Assembly: GCA_016716525.1 (NCBI GenBank) | Contig: JADJWE010000007.1 | Coordinates: 186,001-250,000 of the forward strand | DNA from: Candidatus Flexicrinis affinis | Lineage (GTDB): Bacteria; Chloroflexota; Anaerolineae; Aggregatilineales; Phototrophicaceae | Reading direction: 5' to 3' | Length of the DNA stretch: 64,000 bases | In this document: piece after piece, positions 36,040 through 44,854 of the stretch | Layout: every line of letters starts with the position of its first letter | How positions within the stretch are numbered: position 1 is the first letter of the stretch | Program-made: the position numbers and the translations under genes | Notes under the pieces: model-generated | What the model was told of the DNA's origin: nothing | The model's input: the letters and a program-made list of their open reading frames with translations, nothing else | The model's database searches: none

Positions 36040-36930
36040 CTAGCCCTTCACGGCGCCTGCCGTCAAACCTTCCACGATGCGGCGCTGGAAGTACAGCACG
36101 AGCACGATCAAAGGAATGGTCACGATTACCGAAGCCGCCATGACCTCGGCAATCGGGTCTTGACGCTGCACCTGTCCGCTGAAAAGCGCGATCGCCACCG
36201 GCACTGTCTGGGCCGACGGATTGATCGTCGTAAACGTCAACGCGAACAGGTATTCGTTCCATGCGCTGATGAATGAGAGCAGACCAGTCGTGACGAGTGC
36301 TGGCGCGGTCAACGGCAGCAGGATCATGTAAAACGTCTGGAAGCCGGTGGCGCCGTCCACCAACGCCGCCTGTTCAAGCTCGGACGGCAAACCTTTGAAG
36401 AAGGTCGTCAGCGTCCAAACCGTGAACGGCAGCGTGATCAATGGATACGTCACCACCAGCGAGCCTAACGAGCCGAACAACCCGAGGTCTCGCACGATGC
36501 TGAACAAACCCGACAGGATCGAGATTTGCGGGAACATCGTCATAGCCAGCACGGCGTACAGCATCAGCAAGCGGCCGCGGAACTGCAGGCGACCGAGCGC
36601 GTACGCGGCGAACGAGCCAACGCCCAGCGCAAGGATCGTGCTGCCGCCGGCCACTAGCGTCGAGTTGAACAAGCCGCGCACGAATCGTTCGTTCTGGAAC
36701 ACCGATTCGTAGTTGCGCAGCGACGGGTTCTGAGAGAACAGATAGGCCGTTGCGAATACTTCGTTCTCGTTCTTGAGCGACGTGTTGAATGCCCAATAGA
36801 ACGGGAACAACGTGTAGAACAAGATCAGGACGATGATGAACCAAAAGCCGACGCGGCGGGCAATGCGCCATCCCTGACCGGACTGCTGGTTGCCTGAGGT
36901 TGGGGATTGGGTAGCGGTCACGGTTGTCAT
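36040..36930 (-). CDS. Carbohydrate ABC transporter permease, MalG-like
   Basis: 296 residues with six membrane segments. The EAA loop that contacts the ATPase reads EQAALVDGATGFQTFYMILL followed by PLTAP. The FPFYWAFNTSLKNENEV start and the SWNEYLFALTF segment are typical of MalG-type sugar permeases. Its start overlaps the stop of the MalF-like gene by 4 bases. With that gene and the binding protein it forms an importer; no ATPase gene is present, so a shared MsmK/MalK-type ATPase elsewhere is implied. The sugar is not known. Confidence 0.92.
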   Translation of the reverse strand: MTTVTATQSPTSGNQQSGQGWRIARRVGFWFIIVLILFYTLFPFYWAFNTSLKNENEVFATAYLFSQNPSLRNYESVFQNERFVRGLFNSTLVAGGSTILALGVGSFAAYALGRLQFRGRLLMLYAVLAMTMFPQISILSGLFSIVRDLGLFGSLGSLVVTYPLITLPFTVWTLTTFFKGLPSELEQAALVDGATGFQTFYMILLPLTAPALVTTGLLSFISAWNEYLFALTFTTINPSAQTVPVAIALFSGQVQRQDPIAEVMAASVIVTIPLIVLVLYFQRRIVEGLTAGAVKG

Positions 36931-38476
36931 TCTGCACTCACCCCCAAAATCCGAACGTACGCGACGGTAAAGAGCAGGATAATCACGAAGATCACCACCC
37001 CGACAGCCGAGGCGTAGCCCAACTCCTGACTATTCGTGAGCGTGTAGTAGTTGTACGTCGCCATCGAATACTGCTTTTGGGCGAGGACGACTTGGAACAC
37101 GTCGAACACCCTGACTGCGTCGAGCGTGCGGAATACCAGTGCGACGGCGATCGTCGGGCGAAGGAGCGGAAGCGTCAGCCTCAAGAACTGGGTGATGCGG
37201 TTTGCTCCGTCAACATCGGCCGCCTCGTAGATGTCGGACGGGATAGTTTGCAGACCGGCGAGCAGGATCAGCGCCATGAACGGCGTCGTCTTCCAGACGT
37301 CGATCGCGATCATCGCCAAAATCTGCGTTTCAGGCCGCGCGAGCCACGCGACCGATTCTTCGGGTAGGCCGAGCGTCCGCTGCATCAGGTTGATGCCCGC
37401 GTTCAGCACCCCGGACGAATTGTCGCGCAGGATCACCGTCCACAGCTTTGCCGAGACCACCGTCGGGATAGCCCATGGCACGAGCATTGCTGCGCGCATC
37501 AGACCACGGCCAGTGAATTTCGAGTTGATCACCATGGCAATGAAGATGCCGAGGATCAGCTCGATCGTCACTGAGACGACCGTGAACGTGAGCGTGTTGC
37601 CGATCGACCCGATGAAGTCGGTATCGCGTGCGCTGAAGATCAGCTTCGATCCGCCGAGCGTCAGCCATGTCGAAATCTCGCGGTAACGGAGATCGCGGTA
37701 AGTCTCGTCCAGCGCGTCGCGCGCCCGTGGAAAGACAGTCGCGCCGTCCTCATTTAACGCGCAGGCGCCGGTTTCATCCGTCGTGCACTGAATAATGTCC
37801 CAGCGAACGCCAAGGAGTTCGGCGTAGTTGTCTAGGCCGACAAAATTCACTTCGGCGCCGGCGCCGGCGGCAAACCGCTGATCGGTCAAGCTGGCGATGA
37901 AGGTCTTTTCCAACGGCCTCAGCGCGACGAAGACGAGCACCAAGAGGGTCGGGACCAACAGATTCCACGCAAACCGCGAACTCGACTCTGCAAGGGTTTC
38001 TTGACCTTCGAACTTCTCGATATTGCTGCCGATCCACAGGTAGGCGTAGGTCAGTGTCAGCGCGAGGATCACGCCGATGACCGGGATCAGAAACGCCTCG
38101 GTGGCCGCCATCTGAGTCGTAAGCGCGCTGCCGATGCTTTGGACGACGAAGACCGTGGACGCAACGACACCCCAGAGCAGCAGCTGCCGAACCCACAACG
38201 CGGCGCGTACGTCGCCACGCAGGAAGCGCGCGCCCAGCCGAATCAGGTACAGGCCGAGGCCAAGCTCGATGAGGGGAGAATGATACCGTTTTGATTGAGG
38301 TAGCGCAGCAGCGTGGTGCCGAAATCTTCGCCAGCGGCGCGCTCCATCAGCGCACCGGTAATGCCGGTAACGAACAGCCAGAGGGCGCCGACCCCAAGAA
38401 GGAGCATCAGGCCCGTGATCAGATAAACCTGCGTCCCTATACTTGCTCTGACCCGAGCTGTCGATGAATAAGCCAT
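36927..38476 (-). CDS. Carbohydrate ABC transporter permease, MalF-like, with an apparent frameshift
   Basis: The natural start is the ATG at 38474-38476 (MAYSSTARVRASIG) after a GGGAG site. The first 67 or so codons encode a membrane segment (VYLITGLMLLLGVGALWLFV) and end in RYLNQNGIILP. The continuation LIELGLGLYLIRLGARFL is in another frame; the two join if one C is added to the CCCC run (plus strand GGGG at 38273-38276). The rest (EAA loop EAADVDGANRITQFLRLTLP) is a normal, complete MalF-type permease, about 516 residues once repaired. It could be a sequencing error, a true lesion or a recoding site. An unbroken alternative start upstream gives non-homologous, Arg-rich sequence and is unlikely. 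Confidence 0.82.
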
Positions 38477-38502
38477 AAACTCCCTCGTTTCCATGAAACA
38501 GA

Positions 38503-38534
38503 CAGGGGAAGGCATCGAGCGATGCCCTCCCCTG
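38503..38534 (-). terminator. Hairpin between binding-protein and permease genes
   Basis: CAGGGGAAGGCATC and GATGCCCTCCCCTG pair over 14 bp (one wobble) around GAGC. It lacks a T-run, so it more likely protects the binding-protein mRNA or attenuates transcription into the permeases. Confidence 0.6.
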
Positions 38535-38590
38535 CAGAGACAAGGTTGCAGGCGCAGGCCGCCTTATGCAGCATGCGCGAGCAGTCAGAT

Positions 38591-39910
38591 CTACATGCTG
38601 GCCATGATCTCGTCGACCAGATCCTGCAGATCAAGCTCGAGGTCTTCCATCGCGGTCACGGCATCGACCTCACCGGTCAGAACGCCATGGACAGCGCTGA
38701 AGAAGAGGGTCGATGCGTCGTTGTAGCGCGCAGCGGTGAAGCCCGACGGACGCGGGTAAGCGCTCGCCAAGATGGGGCCCATGCGGCTGAACAGCGGGTT
38801 GGCATCGATCAGTTCCGGATCCTCGTAGAGGGCCGGGATAGTCGGGTTGGCACCCTGCGGGCTCAGCGCGCGGATCTTCTGCTCATCGTAGGAGGCCATG
38901 AAGATGGCGACCGACGCGGCAGCAGCCGGGTTATCGCTGTACTTGCTGACCGCGAGCTGCCAGCCACCGAGGCAGGCCGCCGGCGAACCGGTGGCGCCAA
39001 CCGGCAGCGGGGCGTAGTCGAACAGGCCGGCGACGGCGCTGTCTTCACCATTGCCCAGACCGTAGGCGTACGGCCAGTTACGCATGAAGGCAGCGTTGCC
39101 CGCCTGCCAAACCGCGCGGCTGTCCTCTTCACCGTAGGTGGTCACGCCCTCGGGGCTGATACCGCCGACCCAACCGGCCGCGCGCTCCAGCGCCGCAACG
39201 AACGCGTCGTTGTTCACGTTCACTTCACCTTCAGGCGAAATGAAGGATCCACCGGTCTCGCTGACGAGCCACTCGTGCGCATCACAGGTCAGACCTTCGT
39301 AGGCGTTACCCTGCCAGACGTAACCGGCAAAGTCGGCGTTGCCTTCAGCGCGCTCGCCATCCTGAATGGTCTGCGCAGCCGCCGTCAGTTCGTCCCAGGT
39401 GGTCGGAACTTCGAGGCTGTACTTCTCAAGCAGGTCGGTGCGATAGTACAGGCCGGCCGCGTCGGTGAACCACGGAATGGCAACCTGCGCGCCGCCGATG
39501 TTCTGGCCGGCGACCATGGCCGGGAAGAATTCGTCGAGATAGCCATCAGGCACGTACTCGAGCAGGTCCACAACGTGCGGGGCGATGATACCGGCCCAAA
39601 TCACGTCCACCTGATAGATGTCGACATCCGGGGTCTGTGCTTCCCAATACTGCTGGTACAGACCGAGGCGGTCCGTTGCCAGATCCGGGGTCTCCAGCAG
39701 CGAGATGTTGACATTCGGGCACATGCCCATGTAGCGTTCGGCCTGCGCCTGCACAACCTCATACTCAATACCAACGGCACCCGCGGCGATCACAATGTCC
39801 GCGTCGCCTTCCGGGCATTCCATCATCATGTCCTGCGCGCTGACCGACGCGACGCCAAGCGACATCACAACGGCCATCACGAGGAGCAAACCTAGCGATT
39901 TGCGTACCAT
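38591..39910 (-). CDS. Sugar ABC transporter solute-binding protein
   Basis: 439 residues with a signal peptide (1-26, core LLLVMAVVMSLGVA, end SVSAQ). The mature part follows the family-1 binding-protein fold: WEAQTPDVDIYQVDVIWAG, PWFTDAAGLYYRTDLLEKY, PTTWDELTAAAQTI, and GGWQLAVSKYSDNPAAAASV. This resembles trehalose/maltose or ThuE/AglE-type proteins. No lipobox Cys is seen. It is the first gene of the importer operon, followed by a stabilising hairpin and the two permeases. The ATG at 39908-39910 has GGAGA 9 bases upstream. Confidence 0.9.
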   Translation of the reverse strand: MVRKSLGLLLVMAVVMSLGVASVSAQDMMMECPEGDADIVIAAGAVGIEYEVVQAQAERYMGMCPNVNISLLETPDLATDRLGLYQQYWEAQTPDVDIYQVDVIWAGIIAPHVVDLLEYVPDGYLDEFFPAMVAGQNIGGAQVAIPWFTDAAGLYYRTDLLEKYSLEVPTTWDELTAAAQTIQDGERAEGNADFAGYVWQGNAYEGLTCDAHEWLVSETGGSFISPEGEVNVNNDAFVAALERAAGWVGGISPEGVTTYGEEDSRAVWQAGNAAFMRNWPYAYGLGNGEDSAVAGLFDYAPLPVGATGSPAACLGGWQLAVSKYSDNPAAAASVAIFMASYDEQKIRALSPQGANPTIPALYEDPELIDANPLFSRMGPILASAYPRPSGFTAARYNDASTLFFSAVHGVLTGEVDAVTAMEDLELDLQDLVDEIMASM

Positions 39911-40000
39911 AATACGAACTCTCCTCACTTATTCCGATTTGACTGTCACGGAGGAAACACGGCGCAACACGATGCCGTGTCGCCTGTGGTGACGTTACAG

Positions 40001-40029
40001 ACTGTACCCCTCGGCAAAATCACCGTCAA
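40001..40029 (-). promoter_or_regulatory. Promoter of the sugar ABC importer operon
   Basis: On the minus strand TTGACG and TACAGT are 17 bases apart, giving a leader of about 85 bases before the binding-protein start. Confidence 0.55.
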
Positions 40030-40141
40030 GCGAAGGCACCTAGTTTTGTGCGACTTGCACGAATTGGCGCGAGGCAGCGCTCTGGCGCTAAATTAGTGTC
40101 TTGAGAGTCTTATTCACACATCGCCATGCCGGGGCGCCCTC

Positions 40142-41164
40142 ATGACCGCACTGCCCGCGCTTGAACGCTTCACCGCCGACACCGACGCCGAACTGTTTCG
40201 TATTCCGATGGTCGTGTTTCCAAACGGCTTTGTCGCGTACAGCTACCTGCTGCTCGGTCAGGGCGTGCCGACCCTGATCGACTGCGGGAGCGGATTCCCC
40301 GACAGCGACAAACACCTTATCGAAGGCTTGAACGCCATCGCAGATGAGTTTCGTGTGCCGTTTGCACCGGCGGACATCGAACGCATCTTCATCACGCACG
40401 GCCACATCGACCACTTCGGCGGCGTCGCCAACATCGCCGAGCTGACTGACGCGGCGGTGGGCGTCCACGAGCTGGATCGGCGCGTGCTGACCAATTACGA
40501 AGAGCGCGTCGTGATCGCCACGAAAGATCTGCGCGTGTACCTCGAGCGCGCCGGGATCGAGCCAGACACACGCCAGAACCTGATCGAAATGTACGGGTTT
40601 GCCAAGCGGCATGTCCGGTCTGTGCCGGTCGCGTTCCATCTGGACGAAGACGAGCCGATCGACGGTATGACGTTCATCCACGCGCCCGGCCACTGCCCCG
40701 GTCAGGTGTGCATCCGCATCGGCGACATCCTCATCAGCGCCGATCACGTATTGAGCCACACCACCCCGCATCAAGCGCCGGAAAGCATCACGCATTACAC
40801 CGGCCTCGGCCACTACCGCGAGGCGCTGCGCAAGGTCGCCAAGCAGGAGGGGGTCCGTGTCGCGCTGGGCGGGCACGAAGACCCGATCTACAACCTGCAC
40901 GAGCGCATCGCCGATATCCTCGCCAGCCACGACCGCAAGCTGAACCGCGTGCTGGACATCGTGCGCGACGCCGGCGAACCGGTCACGATCAACCAGATCA
41001 CGCAGGCGATGTACCCGGACAAGCACGGCTACAACATCCTGCTCGCCGTCGAAGAGGCCGGCGCGCACATCGAGTACCTGTATCAGCACGGGGCGCTCTC
41101 GGTCGCCAACCTGCGCGAGGTCGAAGCAGAGGACAACCCGGCCCTTAAATATGTTGCGTCGTAG
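40142..41164 (+). CDS. Metallo-beta-lactamase-fold hydrolase
   Basis: 340 residues. The metal motif THGHIDHFGG (His86, His88, Asp90, His91) is intact. Further ligands are in APGHCPGQVC, SADHVL and the late GGHEDPI. The C-terminal third (about 255-340) looks like the winged-helix extension seen in LACTB2/flavin-independent members (HDRKLNRVLDIVRDAGEPVT). It is probably a cytoplasmic thioesterase, lactonase or nuclease-type hydrolase; the substrate is unknown. It is divergent from the sugar-binding-protein gene and 134 bases before the Ugp-type operon. Confidence 0.88.
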   Translation: MTALPALERFTADTDAELFRIPMVVFPNGFVAYSYLLLGQGVPTLIDCGSGFPDSDKHLIEGLNAIADEFRVPFAPADIERIFITHGHIDHFGGVANIAELTDAAVGVHELDRRVLTNYEERVVIATKDLRVYLERAGIEPDTRQNLIEMYGFAKRHVRSVPVAFHLDEDEPIDGMTFIHAPGHCPGQVCIRIGDILISADHVLSHTTPHQAPESITHYTGLGHYREALRKVAKQEGVRVALGGHEDPIYNLHERIADILASHDRKLNRVLDIVRDAGEPVTINQITQAMYPDKHGYNILLAVEEAGAHIEYLYQHGALSVANLREVEAEDNPALKYVAS

Positions 41165-41298
41165 TTTAAGGGAATGTAAAATGTAATGGTCCGACGTTTA
41201 ACATTGGCACGCCTGTCGGCTTAAAGACGTTCCACTCTAATGAGAAGCGTCGGGAAGAAGACCTGACATTAGCTTGTTTGCAAAGGAGAAAGTTCCAA

Positions 41299-42660
41299 AT
41301 GTCTCGCAGAAGTATGCTTTTGGCGGCGTTGGCCGTCATCATGGCGCTGGTCGCATTCGTACCCGCCATGGCGCAAGACAAGATCGAGATCCAGGTCTGG
41401 ATCGCGTTTGGCGGTGCCCGTCTCGAGTGGGCGCAGGGCGTCGCTGCCGAATTCAACGAACTGTTCCCGCAGTATGAGGTGGTGGTCGTTGGCGACCGCT
41501 CGTATGAAGAGGTGCTCTCCGCATCGAGCCTCGCGTTCGAGCAAGGGACTCAGCCGGCCATCATCCACTTTTTCGAGGCCGGCACGCAGAACGCGCGCGA
41601 CGCCGGTTTCGAGGGCAACCCGCAGTTCAAGAGCGTCGCCGAGGCCTTCGGCGATCGCACCGAAGTCAACGGCCTGCCGGTAGACTTCGACAACTTCGTG
41701 GACGCAGTGCGCAACTACTACACGCTGGACGGCACCTTCACGTCGTTCCCGTGGAACACCTCGTCGGCGATCATGTTCAACAACAAGACGATGCTGGACG
41801 CCGCTGGCGTCGAGAGCGTCCCCACCACGTGGGCTGAGGTCGATGCCGCGTGCGAGAAGATCATGGCGATGGAAAACGCGCCCGCCAACTGCATCACGTG
41901 GCCGAACTACGGCTGGTTCTTCGAGCAGGCCGTCGCCATGCAAGGCACCGATCTGGTCAACAATGGCAACGGCCGTGAGGCCCGTGCCACCGAGACGTAC
42001 CTGAACAGCGATGCCGGCATCGCCTACCTCGAGTGGTGGAAAGACCTCGAGAACAAGGGCTACTACGTCTACACCGGCGTGCAGCGCGACTGGAACGGCA
42101 CCTACAACCTGTTCATCCAGCAGCAGGTCGCCATGTTGATCTACTCGTCGTCGGACACCTCGAACGCGACCAACGCCGGCCGCGATGCAGGTTTCGAGGT
42201 CGTCGCCAGCTTCTACCCGCACAATCAGGATGTCGAGTACGTCGGCAACCTGATCGGTGGCGGCACGCTGTGGCTGAGCAACGGCCTGTCGACTGAGGTC
42301 GAGGACGGCGCGCTCACCTTCCTGCTGTACCTGACCAACGCCGAAAACGATGCCTCGTGGCACAAACTGACCGGCTATGTCCCCGTAACTAAGGCGGGCA
42401 TTGCGCTGCTCGAGGCCGAGGGCTGGTACGAAGAGAATCCCAACAGCTTGGTCGCCAGCGCGCAGCTCGATGGGTCGGCGCAGACCGTCGCGACTGCAGG
42501 CGCGATCTTCGGCAACTTCCCGGCCATCCGTGACATCCTCACGACCGCAATTGAGGAAGTCTTGGTCAACGACCGCGACGTCACCGAAGCGTTGAACGAA
42601 GCGAAGGAACTGGCCGACGAATCGCTCGCTGAGTACAACTTCCTGTACGTCACCGAGTAG
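41299..42660 (+). CDS. Ugp-type ABC transporter solute-binding protein
   Basis: 453 residues. The signal peptide (1-26) ends in AMAQ. The mature sequence fits the glycerol-phosphate/oligosaccharide branch: QVWIAFGGARLEWAQGVAAE, FNELFPQYEVVVV, IIHFFEAGTQNARDAG (the VFEAGT segment of UgpB), and FPWNTSSAIMFNNKTMLDAA. The ATG at 41299 is preceded by AAGGAGAAAG; a start 7 codons earlier overlaps that site and is unlikely. With the two following permeases it would import sn-glycerol-3-phosphate, a phosphodiester or a sugar. The UgpB assignment is from motifs only. No ATPase is encoded nearby. Confidence 0.88.
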   Translation: MSRRSMLLAALAVIMALVAFVPAMAQDKIEIQVWIAFGGARLEWAQGVAAEFNELFPQYEVVVVGDRSYEEVLSASSLAFEQGTQPAIIHFFEAGTQNARDAGFEGNPQFKSVAEAFGDRTEVNGLPVDFDNFVDAVRNYYTLDGTFTSFPWNTSSAIMFNNKTMLDAAGVESVPTTWAEVDAACEKIMAMENAPANCITWPNYGWFFEQAVAMQGTDLVNNGNGREARATETYLNSDAGIAYLEWWKDLENKGYYVYTGVQRDWNGTYNLFIQQQVAMLIYSSSDTSNATNAGRDAGFEVVASFYPHNQDVEYVGNLIGGGTLWLSNGLSTEVEDGALTFLLYLTNAENDASWHKLTGYVPVTKAGIALLEAEGWYEENPNSLVASAQLDGSAQTVATAGAIFGNFPAIRDILTTAIEEVLVNDRDVTEALNEAKELADESLAEYNFLYVTE

Positions 42661-42689
42661 GTCGCCGGAATAGTCCGATTTGAAATCTT

Positions 42690-42724
42690 CCTCGGGGTGA
42701 GCCAAACTCACCCCGAGGTTGTTT
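42690..42724 (+). terminator. Hairpin between the Ugp-type binding protein and permease genes
   Basis: CCTCGGGGTGAG and CTCACCCCGAGG pair perfectly over 12 bp around CCAAA, followed by TTGTTT. It probably ends most transcripts after the binding-protein gene, leaving lower expression of the permeases. Confidence 0.8.
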
Positions 42725-42741
42725 AGGCTGGGAATGAACGT

Positions 42742-43941
42742 ATGCTTCCGCCAGAACTCATTGTCCTCCTTACCATAGTAATCCCCGGTGCGATCGGCGC
42801 GGGTTGGCTGCTGCGCAGTTCGGGCACGGGCACCGGCGCGCTCATCGGCGGCCTCTCCGGCGGTATCGGTGGTCTGCTCTTTATGGTTCCGCTGAACTTC
42901 TGCACGTTCGAGGCCGACCGCTCGAGCACGGACACCGCGTTTGGGGTGCTCTTGATCGGGTTAGGAATGGTCATCGGCATCGCAATCGGGACCATCGTCC
43001 ATCGGATCGTCAGCTCGGGTCAGGGCCTAGGTTCGCTCACCAGCGAACAACACAGCGCTGGAACGTTCAAAGGGACGTTCATCCCGTTTGCGCTGCTCGC
43101 CCCCACGTTGATAATTCTTGCGTTGTTCCTCTATCTTCCTGCCGTTGACAATCTTCGTTTGTCGACCTTGCTGGCCCGGCTTGGCACGGATCGCACCGCG
43201 TTCGTCTGTGTCGATAACTTCACCAAACTGCTCGAACCGCGTCAGAACTATGGACAAACCCTGTACGCGACGTTCTTAATTGCTTTCTTCACTGTCGTGT
43301 TGGGCTTGGTCCTTTCACTGCTTATCGCGTATGTGGCCTATCAACCCGTACGGGGTGCAAGCATCTACCGCACACTGCTCATCTGGCCGTATGCCATCAG
43401 CCCGCCAGTCGCCGGTATCATTTTCAGCCTGGTCTTCAATCCATCGTCGGGCATCATGAACCACCTGATACGCACCGCCGGAGGAACACCTGTCGAATGG
43501 CTTCAGAACGCAAGTATCGCGCCATGGACGATCATCGTAGCTAGCGTATGGAAATCCATGGGATTCAACATCTTGTTTTACATCGCCGGCCTACAGAACG
43601 TGCCGATGGACCTCGTTGAAGCAGCGGCGATCGACGGTGCCAATTTCGTGCAGCGCTTCCGCCGTGTGATCATCCCGATGCTTTCCCCGATCACATTCTT
43701 CCTGATCATCACCAACATCACCTACGCCTTCTTCGACACCTACGGCACGATCGACTTCTTGACCAGCGGCGGGCCTGCCGGCGCGACGTCGACGATGATC
43801 TACCGTATCGTCGACAACGGACTCAGGAAGTTCGATCTCGGCACTGCGGCGGCTCAATCGCTTGTGCTGTTCAGCATCGTGATCCTTATCACCCTGATTC
43901 AGTTCCGAACCAGCGGCCGACGCGTAACCTACGGGAAGTGA
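42742..43941 (+). CDS. ABC transporter permease, UgpA/MalF-like, with extra N-terminal membrane region
   Basis: 399 residues. The core (about 115-399) is a six-helix MalF/UgpA-type permease with EAA loop EAAAIDGANFVQRFRRVIIP and the FFDTYGTIDFLTSGGPAGAT segment typical of UgpA. About 110 N-terminal residues add two or three more hydrophobic helices rich in Gly (GALIGGLSGGIGGLLFMVPL, VLLIGLGMVIGIAIGTIV). These are not part of the usual family and may come from fusion to a small membrane protein. It lies between the hairpin after the binding-protein gene and the second permease, 3 bases on. Confidence 0.9.
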   Translation: MLPPELIVLLTIVIPGAIGAGWLLRSSGTGTGALIGGLSGGIGGLLFMVPLNFCTFEADRSSTDTAFGVLLIGLGMVIGIAIGTIVHRIVSSGQGLGSLTSEQHSAGTFKGTFIPFALLAPTLIILALFLYLPAVDNLRLSTLLARLGTDRTAFVCVDNFTKLLEPRQNYGQTLYATFLIAFFTVVLGLVLSLLIAYVAYQPVRGASIYRTLLIWPYAISPPVAGIIFSLVFNPSSGIMNHLIRTAGGTPVEWLQNASIAPWTIIVASVWKSMGFNILFYIAGLQNVPMDLVEAAAIDGANFVQRFRRVIIPMLSPITFFLIITNITYAFFDTYGTIDFLTSGGPAGATSTMIYRIVDNGLRKFDLGTAAAQSLVLFSIVILITLIQFRTSGRRVTYGK

Positions 43942-43944
43942 TCC

Positions 43945-44841
43945 ATGGCAGAGCTGACTCGTCACATCTCGACATCGCAAGGGCGTGAACAGACCACCGC
44001 CCTAACTGGTCCGCCTGCATGGAAGCGGTTCGTCCCGGAACGGTGGTATGCGCACCTGATCTTGTGGATCGCCTGTCTCGTCATGGGATTCCCGCTGCTG
44101 TACGCCGCGCTTGTCAGCACACAGAACAACGCTCAGGTTGCGAACTTCGTGTTGGCTCCGGGCACGTCCTTCACCGACAACCTCGAGTGGGTGATGGTCA
44201 ACCGCAATCTGGGCAAATACATGGTGGATTCGCTGACCCTGTCAGTCGTAATCACAGTCGGCAAGACCATCCTGTCGCTGCTTTCGGGTCTGGCGTTCGT
44301 TTACTTTCGGTTCCCAGGCAAATGGCTGGTGTTCGGGTTCGTGCTGCTCACCCTGATGATGCCGACCGAGATTCTGGTGATCGGTCTGTTCCGCTACGTC
44401 AGCGGCACCCTCGGATGGGGCGGGACGTTCCAAGCTGTCGCCGTGCCGTTCCTTGCCAGCGCAACGGGTACGTTCCTGTTCAGGCAGCACTTCTCGAATA
44501 TCCCGGCCGAGCTGAGCGAAGCGGCGCAGATGGATGGGGCCAATCCGCTGCAGTTCCTGTGGCGCGTGCTGGTTCCGATGAGTTGGAACACCATCGGCGC
44601 GCTGGCCGTGATCCAGTTCGTGTATTCGTGGAACATGTACCTGTGGCCGCAGTTGATCATGACGCGCGGCGACTTTCAGGTCGTGCAGGTGGGGTTGCGC
44701 GCGCTCTTGGGCGGCGATCAGGCCACCGAATACGGTCCGCTGATGCTCGGCGCGGTGATCGCCAGCATCCCGCCGGTGATCGTGTTCATCATCCTGCAGA
44801 AGCAGTTCATGAGCGGCTTCCAGATCACGACGGACAAATAG
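43945..44841 (+). CDS. ABC transporter permease, UgpE-like
   Basis: 298 residues, six membrane helices. The EAA loop reads ELSEAAQMDGANPLQFLWRV followed by LVPMSWN. The FRQHFSNIPAEL run and YSWNMYLWPQLIMTRGD are characteristic of UgpE. Start ATG lies 3 bases after the previous stop, so the two permeases are probably translated together and form a heterodimer. It completes the importer begun at 41299. Confidence 0.92.
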   Translation: MAELTRHISTSQGREQTTALTGPPAWKRFVPERWYAHLILWIACLVMGFPLLYAALVSTQNNAQVANFVLAPGTSFTDNLEWVMVNRNLGKYMVDSLTLSVVITVGKTILSLLSGLAFVYFRFPGKWLVFGFVLLTLMMPTEILVIGLFRYVSGTLGWGGTFQAVAVPFLASATGTFLFRQHFSNIPAELSEAAQMDGANPLQFLWRVLVPMSWNTIGALAVIQFVYSWNMYLWPQLIMTRGDFQVVQVGLRALLGGDQATEYGPLMLGAVIASIPPVIVFIILQKQFMSGFQITTDK

Positions 44842-44854
44842 GATCGGACACACC

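Noticed and set aside
36927..38543. Single unbroken 538-codon reading for the MalF-like gene
   Set aside because: Its first ~90 residues are Arg-rich and unlike a permease, whereas the other frame gives a good membrane N-terminus with a ribosome site; a frameshift explains the data better.
41269..42711. Minus-strand open frame (480 codons) opposite the Ugp-type binding protein
   Set aside because: Same reason: antisense shadow of a clear gene with signal peptide and ribosome site.
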